From Tritonibacter scottomollicae (GTDB lineage Bacteria; Pseudomonadota; Alphaproteobacteria; Rhodobacterales; Rhodobacteraceae), in the NCBI RefSeq assembly GCF_003003215.1, contig NZ_PVUF01000005.1, positions 62,001 through 126,000 on the forward strand: a stretch of 64,000 nucleotides of DNA. Direction: 5' to 3'. The translations under genes and the position numbers were made by a program. The notes under the pieces are model-generated. The model did no database searches, was not told the DNA's origin, and saw nothing but the letters and a program-made list of their open reading frames with translations. Within the stretch, counting starts at the first letter, position 1, and each line of letters begins with the position of its first letter. Below are positions 1 through 8,743 of the stretch, piece after piece.

Positions 1-82
1 TTCGGGCGCATATCAGGCGGGTACAGGCGGCCAGGCGTTCATAGATGGGCAGTCGGCCGGTCAAGCACAGTGTCATCGACAC

Positions 83-120
83 GCGCGGCCGGGGCACTGA
101 TGGCCCCGACCGCGCTTTTT
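83..120 (+). terminator. Rho-independent terminator of a gene lying left of the window
   Basis: A 13-bp stem (83-95 with 103-115, one mismatch) with a 7-nt loop is followed by five T. The T-run is on the + strand, so it ends a rightward transcript that enters from outside the window. The short open frame 3-44, stopping with TAG at 42-44, may be the last codons of that gene, but 13 residues are too few to identify it. Confidence 0.75.
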
Positions 121-178
121 AGGACAGAGATTGAGTCTCGGCCGCTATCGTATGGCGGCCGCGTAGAAGCCGCGCCGG

Positions 179-1957
179 TCAGGCAGCGGATTGCGTGTCG
201 GTGAAGTCGTCAAGCGTCGCAGAGGCTCCGCCGGTGAACCCCTCCAGCAGGTTGGTGAGGCGGCTCGCCTGCATGCGCATCTCTTGGCTGGCGCCGTAGG
301 TTTCCTGCACCATTGCGGCGTTTTCCTGCGTCACCTTGTCCAGCTGTGCCACGCCGATGTTGATCTCCTTGATGCCGGCGGCCTGCTCGCCCGAGGAGCT
401 GGCGATCGCGGATACCATGCCGGAGACATTCGTGACGCTTTCGACGATCTGGGTAAGGGTCTCGGCCGTGGCCTGAACCAGGCGCTCTCCCTCTTCGACC
501 TGACTGGAGCTGTCCTGGACCAACTGCTTGATCTCGCTCGCAGATTGAGCGGCTTTCATCGCCAGTCCGCGCACCTCGGAGGCGACAACGGCAAAGCCGC
601 GCCCCGCTTCGCCTGCGCGGGCCGCCTCGACGCCGGCATTCAGGGCCAACAGGCTGGTCTGAAAGGCGATGTCGTCGATGGAGGTGATGATCTGGGTGAT
701 GTTGGCGGAGGACTCGGAGATCGAGGCCATCGCCTGACGGGCCTTTTGCATGACTTCGCCGCCCTGTTCCGCGCGGCGGCGACCTTCTTCGACCTCGCGG
801 TCCGCCGCCTGCGCCTGTGCGGCACTGGACTGGACCGAAGCAGACATCTCTTCGAGTGCGGCGGCGGATTCCTCCAGCGTCGCGGCCTGGGTTTCAGCGC
901 GCTGGGACATTTGATCGGACATGCGCTCCATCTCGCGGGCGTTCTCTTCGACCACGGTGGAGCTTTGGTTCAGCTGTGCCACCAGATCGGCCAGAGAGAC
1001 GGACAGCGCGTTGAAATCATCGCAGAGCGCGGTGTAGCTGGCGCCCAGATCCGACCAATGATCGCTGGGGATCTGCTGGTCAAGCTCGCCGCTTTTGAGG
1101 CCGCTCATGGCGGCGCCGAGGACGTTGAACAGCTCCACTCGACGGGCGTTTTCCTCTTGGTTCTGCCGCTCCAGCGTATCCGCTTCAGAGAGCTGCGTGC
1201 GCAGGTCCTGCAGGTTGCGGGCGATCGTGCCCAGCTCGTCACCGCGGTCCGTGCCGGTGATCTCTGCATCATAGTCCTGCTGCGCCAGTGCATCGATGGT
1301 TTTTGCGGCATCCGCCACCGGGCGGGAGAGTTTGCGGCCAAAGACAAAGGCCACGGCGATCGCGATCAGCGTTGCCGCGACGCTGCTGAAGATCTGGATC
1401 GTCTGACTGATGGAAATCAACTGGTCAACCTGACCCCGAACGGCGGTGCTTTTCTCGCCCAGTTTGTCCTGAAGCCCGTCGATAATGTCGCGCAACTGGC
1501 CAACTGCTGGGATTACGTTGTCGAATACCAGTTCCAGACGCGCGTCGCCCTCGGTGCGTTCGACCTGCTCCAAGGTGACTTCGATGGCATCGAGTTTGGG
1601 GGAGAGTTCAAGCAACGCCTTGTGAGCGGCGGGATCGCGGGCTGCCACCACGCTTGTGCTGAGGAAATTGGCGTCGGCCTTTGCGATTTCGTCGCGGACC
1701 TCGACAATATTGCCGCGCAATTCGTTCAGTCCCTCCGGCATGCCGACAGTATAGGACAGCAGGTCACCGATGCCCTGTTCGATGTCTTCCTTGATCGCGT
1801 CCGTGCTTTTGAGTTGTGTGCTGACGGCGCGGTAATGATAGGTCGCCTGGGTCATTCGCTGATTTGTCATCCAGGATACCGACGCAAGAGCGAGGATCAT
1901 GATGATAAAAATGCTGGCGAAAATGAAAATCTGAGTGCGGAGTGAAAAGTTGCTCAT
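179..1957 (-). CDS. Methyl-accepting chemotaxis protein
   Basis: This 592-residue protein is a transmembrane chemoreceptor that should signal to CheA/CheW. An N-terminal membrane helix (about residues 10-30) and a second one (about 186-207) flank a helical sensor domain of about 150 residues. A HAMP segment follows (about 208-260), then a long cytoplasmic coiled coil with the receptor hairpin tip around residues 430-470, including the stretch [20 protein letters not shown]. There is no CheR-docking pentapeptide at the C-terminus, so adaptation may rely on other receptors. The ligand cannot be read from the sequence. The gene stands alone, and no che genes are adjacent. A long open frame on the opposite strand is a high-GC shadow. 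Confidence 0.95.
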   Translation of the reverse strand: MSNFSLRTQIFIFASIFIIMILALASVSWMTNQRMTQATYHYRAVSTQLKSTDAIKEDIEQGIGDLLSYTVGMPEGLNELRGNIVEVRDEIAKADANFLSTSVVAARDPAAHKALLELSPKLDAIEVTLEQVERTEGDARLELVFDNVIPAVGQLRDIIDGLQDKLGEKSTAVRGQVDQLISISQTIQIFSSVAATLIAIAVAFVFGRKLSRPVADAAKTIDALAQQDYDAEITGTDRGDELGTIARNLQDLRTQLSEADTLERQNQEENARRVELFNVLGAAMSGLKSGELDQQIPSDHWSDLGASYTALCDDFNALSVSLADLVAQLNQSSTVVEENAREMERMSDQMSQRAETQAATLEESAAALEEMSASVQSSAAQAQAADREVEEGRRRAEQGGEVMQKARQAMASISESSANITQIITSIDDIAFQTSLLALNAGVEAARAGEAGRGFAVVASEVRGLAMKAAQSASEIKQLVQDSSSQVEEGERLVQATAETLTQIVESVTNVSGMVSAIASSSGEQAAGIKEINIGVAQLDKVTQENAAMVQETYGASQEMRMQASRLTNLLEGFTGGASATLDDFTDTQSAA

Positions 1958-1980
1958 GCCTAACTGCCTGACGTATTCAT

Positions 1981-1998
1981 GTGGGCGTGAGTGCCCAC
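1981..1998. repeat. Short inverted repeat upstream of the chemoreceptor gene
   Basis: GTGGGC and GCCCAC (1981-1986 and 1993-1998) flank a 6-nt spacer, 24 bases before the receptor start codon. It could be an operator or a hairpin in the mRNA leader. No regulator family is suggested by the sequence. Confidence 0.4.
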
Positions 1999-2108
1999 CA
2001 ATTGAGCAAACCTTACGTCAAGCATCGTAAAGAAACCGTTTGCGATAGGCTTATGTTTGCATGATCTCAATCGCGCGGCGTGGAAAATTTCTTCAAATTT
2101 TCAATTAT

Positions 2109-2135
2109 TTCCGCCGCGCTTGTGGCGCGGCGGAA
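2109..2135 (-). terminator. Hairpin downstream of pgk, probable terminator
   Basis: An 11-bp perfect stem (2109-2119 with 2125-2135) with a 5-nt loop lies about 55 bases past the pgk stop codon. The downstream side on the minus strand is AT-rich but is not a clean T-run. The structure may therefore be a weak terminator or an mRNA 3'-end stabiliser. Confidence 0.45.
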
Positions 2136-2190
2136 GAGAGGTATCAAGATGAAGCAGAGTGTCAGCCTGAGGGCAGTCTGCCTGCAGGTT

Positions 2191-3381
2191 TCACCCTTCC
2201 AGCGCGGCGACGCCGGGCAGGGTCTTGCCCTCCATCCACTCCAGGAAGGCACCGCCAGCCGTGGAGATATAGCTGAAGGCCTCCGCCGCACCGGCCTGAT
2301 TGAGGGCGGCCACGGTGTCGCCGCCTCCGGCAACCGAGATCAATGTGCCCGCCTTGGTGCAGTCGGCCGCCTTTTGCGCAGCGGCATTGGTGGCCATGTC
2401 AAACGGCGCGATCTCAAAGGCGCCAAGCGGGCCATTCCAGATCAGGGTCTTGCTGTCGGCCAGGACTGTGGCGATGGCGGCAACCGAGGCAGGGCCCGCA
2501 TCAAGGATCATCGCATCGGCAGGGCAGGCATCGGCGGGCACGGTCTCATTCGCGGCTCCGGCCTTGAATTCTCGCGCCACAACAACATCCGACGGCAGCA
2601 GGATGGTGCAGCCTGCCGCCTCGGCCTTGGTCATGATCTCGCGTGCGGTGTCGGCCATGTCGTGTTCGCACAGCGATTTGCCCACATCGATGCCCTGTGC
2701 GGCCAGAAACGTATTGGCCATGCCGCCGCCGATCACCAGCGTGTCGACCTTGGCCACCAGATTGCCGAGCAGGTCGAGCTTGGTAGACACCTTGGCGCCG
2801 CCCACCACGGCGGTGACCGGACGGTCTGGCGTCGACAGCGCCCCTTCGAGCGCCTGCAGCTCGGTCGCCATCAGACGGCCCGCACAGGCGGGCAGCAACC
2901 GGGCCAGCGCCTCGGTCGAGGCATGGGCGCGGTGTGCGGCGGAAAATGCGTCATTGCAGAAGATATCGCCCAGCTTTGCCATCTCAGCTGCCAGCTCGGC
3001 GTCGTTCTTTTCCTCGCCGGCGTGGAAACGCGTGTTCTCCAGCAGCAGGACCTGGCCCGGTTGCAGGGCGGCAACGGCCGCTTCGGCGGCAGGACCACGG
3101 CAATCGGCGACAAAGACCACCGGCGCGCCAAAGGCGGCTTCCAGCGCGGGCACCAGCGGCTGCAGCGACATCTCTGCCACGACCTGACCCTTGGGGCGAC
3201 CGAAATGCGCCAGCAGCACCGGTTTGGCGCCTTTGGCCAGCAGATCGGAGAGGGTTGGAACCAGCCGCTGGATGCGGGTGTCATCGGTGACGCGGCCACC
3301 CTCCATCGGCACGTTGATGTCGACGCGGGTCAGAACGACCTTGTCCTGCAGATCCATGTCATCGAGTGTCTTCCAGCTCAT
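2191..3381 (-). CDS. pgk: Phosphoglycerate kinase
   Basis: Phosphoglycerate kinase (396 residues) interconverts 1,3-bisphosphoglycerate plus ADP with 3-phosphoglycerate plus ATP in glycolysis and gluconeogenesis. The family hallmarks are present: the substrate segment [20 protein letters not shown] near the N-terminus, the HFGRPKG basic loop, the N-domain GGAKVSTKL motif, and the C-terminal nucleotide loop NGPLGAFE. The start at 3381 is chosen because it gives the normal family length and is preceded by AAGGGAG; an upstream in-frame extension has no such site. The gene is divergent from the cyclophilin pair at 3594. The gap gene is about 30 kb away rather than adjacent. Confidence 0.97.
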   Translation of the reverse strand: MSWKTLDDMDLQDKVVLTRVDINVPMEGGRVTDDTRIQRLVPTLSDLLAKGAKPVLLAHFGRPKGQVVAEMSLQPLVPALEAAFGAPVVFVADCRGPAAEAAVAALQPGQVLLLENTRFHAGEEKNDAELAAEMAKLGDIFCNDAFSAAHRAHASTEALARLLPACAGRLMATELQALEGALSTPDRPVTAVVGGAKVSTKLDLLGNLVAKVDTLVIGGGMANTFLAAQGIDVGKSLCEHDMADTAREIMTKAEAAGCTILLPSDVVVAREFKAGAANETVPADACPADAMILDAGPASVAAIATVLADSKTLIWNGPLGAFEIAPFDMATNAAAQKAADCTKAGTLISVAGGGDTVAALNQAGAAEAFSYISTAGGAFLEWMEGKTLPGVAALEG

Positions 3382-3593
3382 GTCCGGCTCCCTTCGGAAT
3401 ATGGCGCGCATGCGGAGGATTGCATGGCAGAAATTCGGTTCTGGCGCTTGTGTCCTGTGTTTTGGGATCTCAGTCAATGCCCCGATCATTGCCCGGTTCC
3501 CGCCGAGGTGATTGACAGTGTGCATTGCGCCCTTGGCAAGACCGGGCATCGACTTTAGGTATTCCGGCAATACGAAAATGACAGGAGGGCCTC

Positions 3594-4100
3594 ATGGCCG
3601 AGATCAAGGATCCCGAGAACACCATCATCGTTGAGCTGAAGGACGGCAATGTCGTCATTGAGCTTCTGGCCGATGTGGCACCGAAACATGCCGAGCGCAT
3701 GAAGGAACTGGCGCGCGCCGGCGAATATGACAACGTGGCCTTTCACCGGGTGATCGACGGCTTCATGGCGCAGACGGGTGACGTGGCCCATGGCGACATG
3801 GAAGACGGGTTCAACATCGGTCGCGCGGGCACCGGTGGCTCCGACCTGCCGGATCTGCCAGCGGAATTCTCCAAACTGCCGCATGACCGGGGTACCTTGG
3901 GCGCGGCGCGGTCGTCGAACCCGAACTCCGCCAACTCGCAGTTCTTCATCAACTTCAAGGACAACCACTTCCTGAACGGTCAGTACACCGTCTATGGCCG
4001 TGTCGTTGAGGGCATGGAGCATGTGGATGCGATCACCCGGGGCGAGCCGCCTGCGAACCCGGACCGCATGATCTCGGTCAAGGTGGCAGCGGATGCTTAA
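3594..4100 (+). CDS. Cytosolic cyclophilin-type peptidyl-prolyl isomerase
   Basis: This 168-residue cyclophilin has no signal peptide and should catalyse proline cis/trans isomerisation in the cytoplasm. Core motifs are visible: FHRVIDGFMAQTGDV (with the catalytic Arg), SNPNSANSQFFI, and FLNGQYTVYGRV. It starts with ATG at 3594 after ACAGGAGGG. It overlaps the next cyclophilin gene by 8 bases, so the two are translationally coupled. The PpiB-type name is likely, but the exact symbol is not certain. Confidence 0.95.
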   Translation: MAEIKDPENTIIVELKDGNVVIELLADVAPKHAERMKELARAGEYDNVAFHRVIDGFMAQTGDVAHGDMEDGFNIGRAGTGGSDLPDLPAEFSKLPHDRGTLGAARSSNPNSANSQFFINFKDNHFLNGQYTVYGRVVEGMEHVDAITRGEPPANPDRMISVKVAADA

Positions 4101-4641
4101 GCGTCTGACCGCACTGGCGCTGCTGGTCTCCGCGCCCGCCTTTGCCTCCGGCCTGGAAATCCAGGTCGAGGGCGAGGCCAATGGCACCATCGTCATCGAC
4201 CTCTTGGAAGATGTGGCGCCCAAACATGTGGAGCAGATTACCGCGCTGGCCAATGATGGCCAGTATGACGGTGTCGTGTTCCACCGGGTGATCGACGGTT
4301 TCATGGCGCAGACCGGCGACGTGGAAAATGGCCGTCTCGGCTCTGACATGCGTCTCGCGGGCACCGGCGGCTCCGACCGCCCGGATCTGCCCGCCGAGTT
4401 CTCCGACCTGCCGTTTGATCGCGGTGTTGTCGGCATGGCACGCTCGCAGAACCCCGACAGCGGCAATTCGCAGTTCTTCATCATGTTTGATCAGGGGCAT
4501 TTCCTGAACGGTCAATATACCGTTGTGGGCCGTGTGACCGAGGGCATGGATGTGGTCGACGCCATCAAACGCGGCGCGCCGCGCTCCGGTGCGATCACCG
4601 GCAAGCCGGACGTGATGACCAAGGTCACCGTGACCGAGTAA
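4093..4641 (+). CDS. Exported cyclophilin-type peptidyl-prolyl isomerase
   Basis: This second cyclophilin (182 residues) resembles the preceding gene through most of its length (FHRVIDGFMAQTGDV, SGNSQFFIMFDQGHFLNGQY). It differs by a Sec signal peptide, MLKRLTALALLVSAPAFA, with a likely cut after AFA. It is therefore expected to fold outer-membrane or periplasmic proteins. The overlap with the upstream gene and the strong terminator at 4666 define a two-gene operon. The pair looks like a tandem duplication followed by relocation of one product to the periplasm. Confidence 0.94.
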   Translation: MLKRLTALALLVSAPAFASGLEIQVEGEANGTIVIDLLEDVAPKHVEQITALANDGQYDGVVFHRVIDGFMAQTGDVENGRLGSDMRLAGTGGSDRPDLPAEFSDLPFDRGVVGMARSQNPDSGNSQFFIMFDQGHFLNGQYTVVGRVTEGMDVVDAIKRGAPRSGAITGKPDVMTKVTVTE

Positions 4642-4665
4642 GGCGCGCGCCCATTCCTGAGACAG

Positions 4666-4700
4666 AACGCCCCGCAGTCTGATGCTGCGGGGCGTTTTTT
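4666..4700 (+). terminator. Rho-independent terminator of the cyclophilin operon
   Basis: A perfect 12-bp stem (AACGCCCCGCAG, 4666-4677, with 4685-4696) and a 7-nt loop run into a six-T tract. It lies 25 bases after the second cyclophilin stop codon. Confidence 0.9.
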
Positions 4701-4756
4701 GTTGTCTGCCGTGAGAGAGGCGTCGTGGGGCAGGGCGCCAGGTCCGAGAGAGCAAC

Positions 4757-4787
4757 AAGAAAAAGGCGCCGGACTGCTCCGACGCCT
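4757..4787 (-). terminator. Rho-independent terminator of the bactofilin operon
   Basis: A 10-bp stem (4764-4773 with 4778-4787, one G-U pair on the minus-strand RNA) with a 4-nt loop is followed on the minus strand by five T. It ends the leftward peptidase/bactofilin transcript, 67 bases past the bactofilin stop codon. Confidence 0.85.
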
Positions 4788-4853
4788 TCGCTATAGGTTG
4801 TGGTCGCAGAAAGGATCCGCGAGGTCAGACCCGCAGGCCTGATGCCGGTGATC

Positions 4854-5396
4854 TCAGCCTTCGGCCTTGGCAGGAACGGCAGTTGCTGCCGCATGCGCCG
4901 GAGCCTTCTGAGCCGCCTTGCCGGGGCTGAGCGGGTCGTCCTGACGCTGCACGGAACCTTCGAAATGGGCACCGGACTCGATCGCGATGGTCTTGTGGAT
5001 GATGTCACCCTCGACCCGCGCGGTGGAGGTCAGGCGGACCTTGAGGCCACGGACGCGACCCACGATGCGACCGTTGATGACCACGTCATCTGCGGTGATC
5101 TCACCCTTTATCGTCGCGGATTCGCCGATGGTCAGCAGATGCGCGCGGATGTCGCCCTCGACAGTGCCTTCGACCTGGATGTCACCGGTGGTCTTGACGT
5201 TGCCGGTGATGTGCAGATCGGAGCTGAGCAGCGACGCCGGCGGCTTTGCCTTGGGCGCAGCAGGCTTGCTGTATTCGCTGGCACCTGTGGATGCGCTGCT
5301 CGAAGAGGAAGAGGACGCCGGGCTGGAGGCCGGGGTCGCCGTGGGGGTCTCGGCTTGTTTTGGGCCGGGCTCGTTGATTTTGCTCTTAGAAAACAT
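4854..5396 (-). CDS. Bactofilin (polymer-forming cytoskeletal protein)
   Basis: This 180-residue protein has a short hydrophilic N-terminal tail rich in Ser, Ala and Pro (about 1-60). A central right-handed beta-helix domain follows, with repeating turns such as LHITGNVKTTGDIQVEGTV and IKGEITADDVVINGRIVGRV. It ends in an Ala/Lys-rich tail. Bactofilins polymerise without nucleotide and recruit cell-wall enzymes to defined places. The start overlaps the end of the upstream M23 peptidase gene by 11 bases, so the two products are made together. This fits the known bactofilin-peptidase partnership in cell-shape control. Confidence 0.93.
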   Translation of the reverse strand: MFSKSKINEPGPKQAETPTATPASSPASSSSSSSASTGASEYSKPAAPKAKPPASLLSSDLHITGNVKTTGDIQVEGTVEGDIRAHLLTIGESATIKGEITADDVVINGRIVGRVRGLKVRLTSTARVEGDIIHKTIAIESGAHFEGSVQRQDDPLSPGKAAQKAPAHAAATAVPAKAEG

Positions 5397-6717
5397 TTCT
5401 CGCAGCCTTGATATAGATCATGGGGTTTACGGGTTTGCCATTGACCCTGACCTCGTAATGGAGGTGGGTCCCGGTGGACCGTCCGGTGGTACCCATATCA
5501 GCAATATGATCTCCGCGCGAGACCCTTTGACCGACCTTTACGCGGAGGTTGGAGTTATGGGCATATCTGGTTTCGATGCCGAAGGCATGCTGGATCTTGA
5601 CGAGGCGGCCATAGCCCGACTGCCAACCCGCATGGGTGACGACGCCATCAGCGGTGGCAAAGATGTCCGTGCCGGTGCCGCCAGCAAAATCCGACCCTTT
5701 GTGCAGGCGCCGCCCGCCGGTCTTTGGATCGCGACGATAGCCGAAGCCGGAGCTCTGGCGCACTTGGCTGAGGTTGACCGGGACAGAGAAGGGCGCCTGT
5801 TCCGCAGCGATGCGATAGAGGTTCAGCTGGCTCATCTGATTGAGTAGAGCATTGGCGCGAATTTCGTCCGGGCTTGCCTCTTCGCCGCGGGTCGACAAAG
5901 ACAGTGGCTCCAGCGGGCCGCCTTCGCCACTATAACCCCGGCGCACCTGCTCAAGGATCCGGTCCGGTGGCAGGCCAGCGGCGGAGAACATCTTGTTCAG
6001 GGGATCGACCGAAATCGCCATCGCCTCTTCAAGCTGGCGGAAAATCTGGTCGTTGCGCTGCGCATTCAGGCGCAGTTCCAGTTCAAGATCATCGCGTTGG
6101 TTGAGGGCGGATTGTGCGTCGCTCTCAATCTGATCGCGCTCTTCTGCGGTTTCTGCCAGGGCCGCGGTCAGAAACTCAAGCTGCGCGGGTGCGGTCGCTG
6201 CGAGGACTTCCTCGGGGCTGTCGGGGGCCGTCTGTTCACGCAGGTCCAGCACGGTGCGTTTCAGGATCTCGCGTTCCTTGATGGTTTCGCGCAGGTTGGC
6301 CTGAATCACGTCGATGCCGGTTTCCAGCTCGCGGCGGCGGGTTTCGGAGGCCAGCAGTTCGGATTGCATGGTGGAGATCTGCTGCAGCGAGGAGTTGAAC
6401 CGTTCCTGCGCGGCCAGCGCCTCTTCGGCGCGGCGATCACGTTCAGTGGACAGCGCGTTCAGGCGCTCCTGATAGACCTGTTGATCGCGCCGGGCCTGAT
6501 CGCGGAAATTGCCGGACCCGATGCTGTCCATCAGCACGATCGCGGTTGCCACGATGGCCCAGGACACAAACAGGGCCAGTCCGGCGACGGTGACAAGCTG
6601 GGTTTCCGAACTCAGACGGATGAACCGCGTGTCGCTGTCTGATTTCAGGAAAACCCGACGTTCGGGAAAACGACGTTCCAGAAACGCGTGAATCCGTAGG
6701 TACAAACCGCCTCGCAA
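5386..6717 (-). CDS. Membrane-anchored M23 family metallopeptidase
   Basis: This 443-residue protein has a cytoplasmic N-terminus rich in Arg, one membrane helix (about 42-63), a long periplasmic coiled coil (about 75-260) and a C-terminal M23 (LytM) domain. The zinc/catalytic motifs of an active enzyme are present: HKGSDFAG, HAGW, and the terminal HLHYEVRVNG. It should cut peptidoglycan cross-links. No ATG exists near the conserved N-terminus. The best start is TTG at 6717, with AAGGA about nine bases upstream. It overlaps the downstream bactofilin gene, which marks it as the bactofilin-directed hydrolase. The rare start codon may keep its level low. Confidence 0.92.
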   Translation of the reverse strand: MRGGLYLRIHAFLERRFPERRVFLKSDSDTRFIRLSSETQLVTVAGLALFVSWAIVATAIVLMDSIGSGNFRDQARRDQQVYQERLNALSTERDRRAEEALAAQERFNSSLQQISTMQSELLASETRRRELETGIDVIQANLRETIKEREILKRTVLDLREQTAPDSPEEVLAATAPAQLEFLTAALAETAEERDQIESDAQSALNQRDDLELELRLNAQRNDQIFRQLEEAMAISVDPLNKMFSAAGLPPDRILEQVRRGYSGEGGPLEPLSLSTRGEEASPDEIRANALLNQMSQLNLYRIAAEQAPFSVPVNLSQVRQSSGFGYRRDPKTGGRRLHKGSDFAGGTGTDIFATADGVVTHAGWQSGYGRLVKIQHAFGIETRYAHNSNLRVKVGQRVSRGDHIADMGTTGRSTGTHLHYEVRVNGKPVNPMIYIKAARNVF

Positions 6718-6947
6718 GTCTCGATATCCTTGTTCCGTCCCCTGACCACATTCTTAATGCCCTTAGGGTGTGGACAAATGCAGCCTTGGCGGAATGGAAT
6801 AGCCAGACTGTGGCCATTCGGCAACCCTGTTCCAAAGAGTTTACGAAGAAGTTCCGGCATTCCTTGGCCTTAGGCAGAAAGCTGCCGATATGGGCCGGTT
6901 TGCCCAGCGGTAATACTCTGGGGGCAGGCTGCGATCTTGCAAGGCGC

Positions 6948-7790
6948 TCAGCGCGCGTAAGCGGGGGCCTCGCCATCTGCGAGCGGCCAGTAGAAATCCG
7001 GCGGCAGCCCGGCATCGGCGCGTTTTTCCTCGTTGAAGGGCGGCTTCAATGCGCCATGAAAGTAGGTCTGCACGAGGGTGTGGAATTCGGCCTTGGGGTC
7101 AAGGTTGTCGCGTCCGCAGAGAAAGTTGAACCATTTGGCGCCATAGGCCACATGGCCGACCTCCTCGGCATAGATTTCTTCCAGTGCATCAATCGCCTGC
7201 TGCATCCCCGCCTTGCGAAAGATCGCGATCATGCCCGGGGTGACATCCAGACCGCGGGCCTCCAGCACCATCGGCACCACGGCGAGGCGGCCCATCAGGT
7301 CGTCCTTCGTATCCTCGGCGGCGCGCCACATGCCGGCATGGGCGGGCAGGGCGCCGTAGTGGCTGTCGAGGCTCTCAAGGCAGTCGCACATCAGGTTGAA
7401 ATGCTTGGATTCCTCATCTGCGGATTTCACCCAGTCATCATAGAACCCCAGCGGCATCGGGACATGAGTGAAACGGGCGATGATGTCCCAGTGCAGATCA
7501 ACCGCGTTGAGTTCGATATGCGCCACCGCATGCAGCAGCGCGATGCGTCCCTGCGGCGAGCCGGGTTTGCGTTTCGGTACCTCACGCGGGTGCAGCAGCG
7601 CCGGCTGGTCCGGGCGGGCGGGATGCAGCGGCGGCGCGGCGCTGCCGATCGCGATCTCGGGCGCCTTACCAGCGCGGGCCGCCCGCCACGCTGCGGCATG
7701 CGCACGAGACAGGGCGGTCTTTGCGCGCCCATCGGCGCAATTGAGCACTTCGGTCGCCATCTGGGCGAGGGTGGGGCGGCTTTGGGTCAT
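6948..7790 (-). CDS. DUF455 family ferritin-like protein
   Basis: This 280-residue protein belongs to the DUF455 (COG2833) family, which has a ferritin-like four-helix core. Candidate diiron ligands are visible in AHIELNAVDLHWD, in SADEESKHFNLM and in YAEEVGHVAYGAKWFN, which repeat the E...ExxH pattern of ferritin-like proteins. Its biochemical role is not established. The start at 7790 (MTQSRPTLAQ) is preferred because the upstream in-frame extension is Cys/Arg-rich and low in family character. It is a single gene pointing left, with no obvious operon partner. Confidence 0.88.
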   Translation of the reverse strand: MTQSRPTLAQMATEVLNCADGRAKTALSRAHAAAWRAARAGKAPEIAIGSAAPPLHPARPDQPALLHPREVPKRKPGSPQGRIALLHAVAHIELNAVDLHWDIIARFTHVPMPLGFYDDWVKSADEESKHFNLMCDCLESLDSHYGALPAHAGMWRAAEDTKDDLMGRLAVVPMVLEARGLDVTPGMIAIFRKAGMQQAIDALEEIYAEEVGHVAYGAKWFNFLCGRDNLDPKAEFHTLVQTYFHGALKPPFNEEKRADAGLPPDFYWPLADGEAPAYAR

Positions 7791-8220
7791 GGGTCCGTCA
7801 GTCTGGCTTTGAGGCCGTGGCAGGGTGTGGCTGGCGCATGTGGTGCGGTGGGTGGCTGTATCAGAGCTCACCAGAGCGAAAACGCTCCGGCACTGCCCCT
7901 CATCTGATCTGTCCCCTGCCATCGCAAAGGCTGACCTGCAAGGAAAATAGCCGTCCCCCCACCCACAGGGTGTGGCCCCTCGGCGATTTTTCTTGCAGCC
8001 CATCCAGGGCGGTGACGTCACAGGGGCGGGTGACGGGCGGCTCCGGAGCGAGGCGTCAGGTCACGGCGCAGGCGGTCCTGTGAGGTTTTGCGCTTTGCTG
8101 TGCAAATCGCGGGAGGGCGAGGCCGCGCCTGCGGCGCGGCCTCGCCCGGCCCAACGCTTTTGGAGGTGGCTTTGCCGCATCTTAAAAAGGGGCGGGAGCC
8201 TGTCGTTTTGTGTGATCGGG
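7791..8220. other. Intergenic region of 430 bases with small palindromes
   Basis: No convincing gene is seen between the DUF455 and bcp genes. The stretch contains a short hairpin (GAGCG-AAAA-CGCTC, 7874-7887), the palindrome GTGACGTCAC (8012-8021), and the long palindromic repeat at 8115-8147, which is listed separately. Confidence 0.6.
8115..8190. repeat. REP-like palindromic element with conserved tail, copy 1
   Basis: A perfect 15-bp stem (8115-8129 with 8133-8147) with a 3-nt loop is followed by a tail containing GGCCCAACG and GGCTTTGCC. The same order (long GC palindrome, GGCCCAA, then GGCTTTGCC) occurs at 41233-41295 in the same orientation. The two stems differ in sequence but keep pairing, as expected for a structured repeat family. 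It has no T-run and is not a classical terminator. Confidence 0.6.
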
Positions 8221-8682
8221 TCAGAGAGCTTTGACCGCCTCCAGTACCTCTTCGACATGGCCGGGGACTTTGACCTTGCGCCAGATGCGGGCGATCTTCC
8301 CGTCGCGGTCGATCACAAACGTCGACCGTTCGATGCCCATGCTTTTGCGACCATACATGTTCTTTTCCACCCAGACGCCATAAGCCTCGCACATGGTGCT
8401 TTCTGCATCGGAGAGCAGCGGCACGGTGAGCCCATGTTTTGCGACGAATTTATCGTGTTTCGCCACCGTATCCCGCGAGACACCGAATACAGCCGCCCCC
8501 GCGTCGGCAAAGGCTTGCAGATGTTTGGAAAATCCGATGGATTCCTTGGTGCAACCCGGCGTATCATCGCGAGGATAGAAAAACAGAACAACGACCTGAC
8601 CCTTCAGGTCCGAGAGGGATATTTCGCCGCCGCCATCGCGCGGAAGAGTGAACGCAGGGGCAAGGTCAGAGGGTTCGAGCAT
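8221..8682 (-). CDS. bcp: Thioredoxin-dependent thiol peroxidase, Bcp/PrxQ family
   Basis: This 153-residue peroxiredoxin reduces hydrogen peroxide and organic peroxides using thioredoxin. The peroxidatic Cys lies at residue 44 in the motif FYPRDDTPGCTKE. The Cys five residues later that many Bcp proteins use for resolution is absent (Ile there), so it may act as a 1-Cys enzyme or use a more distal Cys in ESTMCEAYG. The start at 8682 is preceded by GGAGAC and gives the family length. It is divergent from the AsmA-like gene with 61 bases between start codons. Confidence 0.93.
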   Translation of the reverse strand: MLEPSDLAPAFTLPRDGGGEISLSDLKGQVVVLFFYPRDDTPGCTKESIGFSKHLQAFADAGAAVFGVSRDTVAKHDKFVAKHGLTVPLLSDAESTMCEAYGVWVEKNMYGRKSMGIERSTFVIDRDGKIARIWRKVKVPGHVEEVLEAVKAL

Positions 8683-8707
8683 GTTTTGGGTCTCCAGACG
8701 TTTTCGC

Positions 8708-8721
8708 GCAAGTTTTCTTGC
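8708..8721. promoter_or_regulatory. Inverted repeat in the bcp/AsmA divergent promoter region
   Basis: GCAAG and CTTGC flank a TTTT spacer in the 61-base region between two divergent start codons. Its position is right for an operator, but no regulator can be named. Confidence 0.35.
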
Positions 8722-8743
8722 TAGTGCGAGCCATACATAGATC

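Noticed and set aside
139-161. Inverted repeat CGGCCGC/GCGGCCG after the chemoreceptor gene as a terminator
   Set aside because: The stem is only 7 bp with a 9-nt loop, and no T-run follows on the minus strand.
191-1945. Open frame of 584 codons on the + strand opposite the chemoreceptor gene
   Set aside because: It mirrors the whole receptor gene, has no family motif and is Arg/His/Leu-rich as expected for antisense of high-GC coding DNA.
2080-3558. Open frame of 492 codons on the + strand opposite pgk
   Set aside because: Antisense to phosphoglycerate kinase; no recognisable domain.
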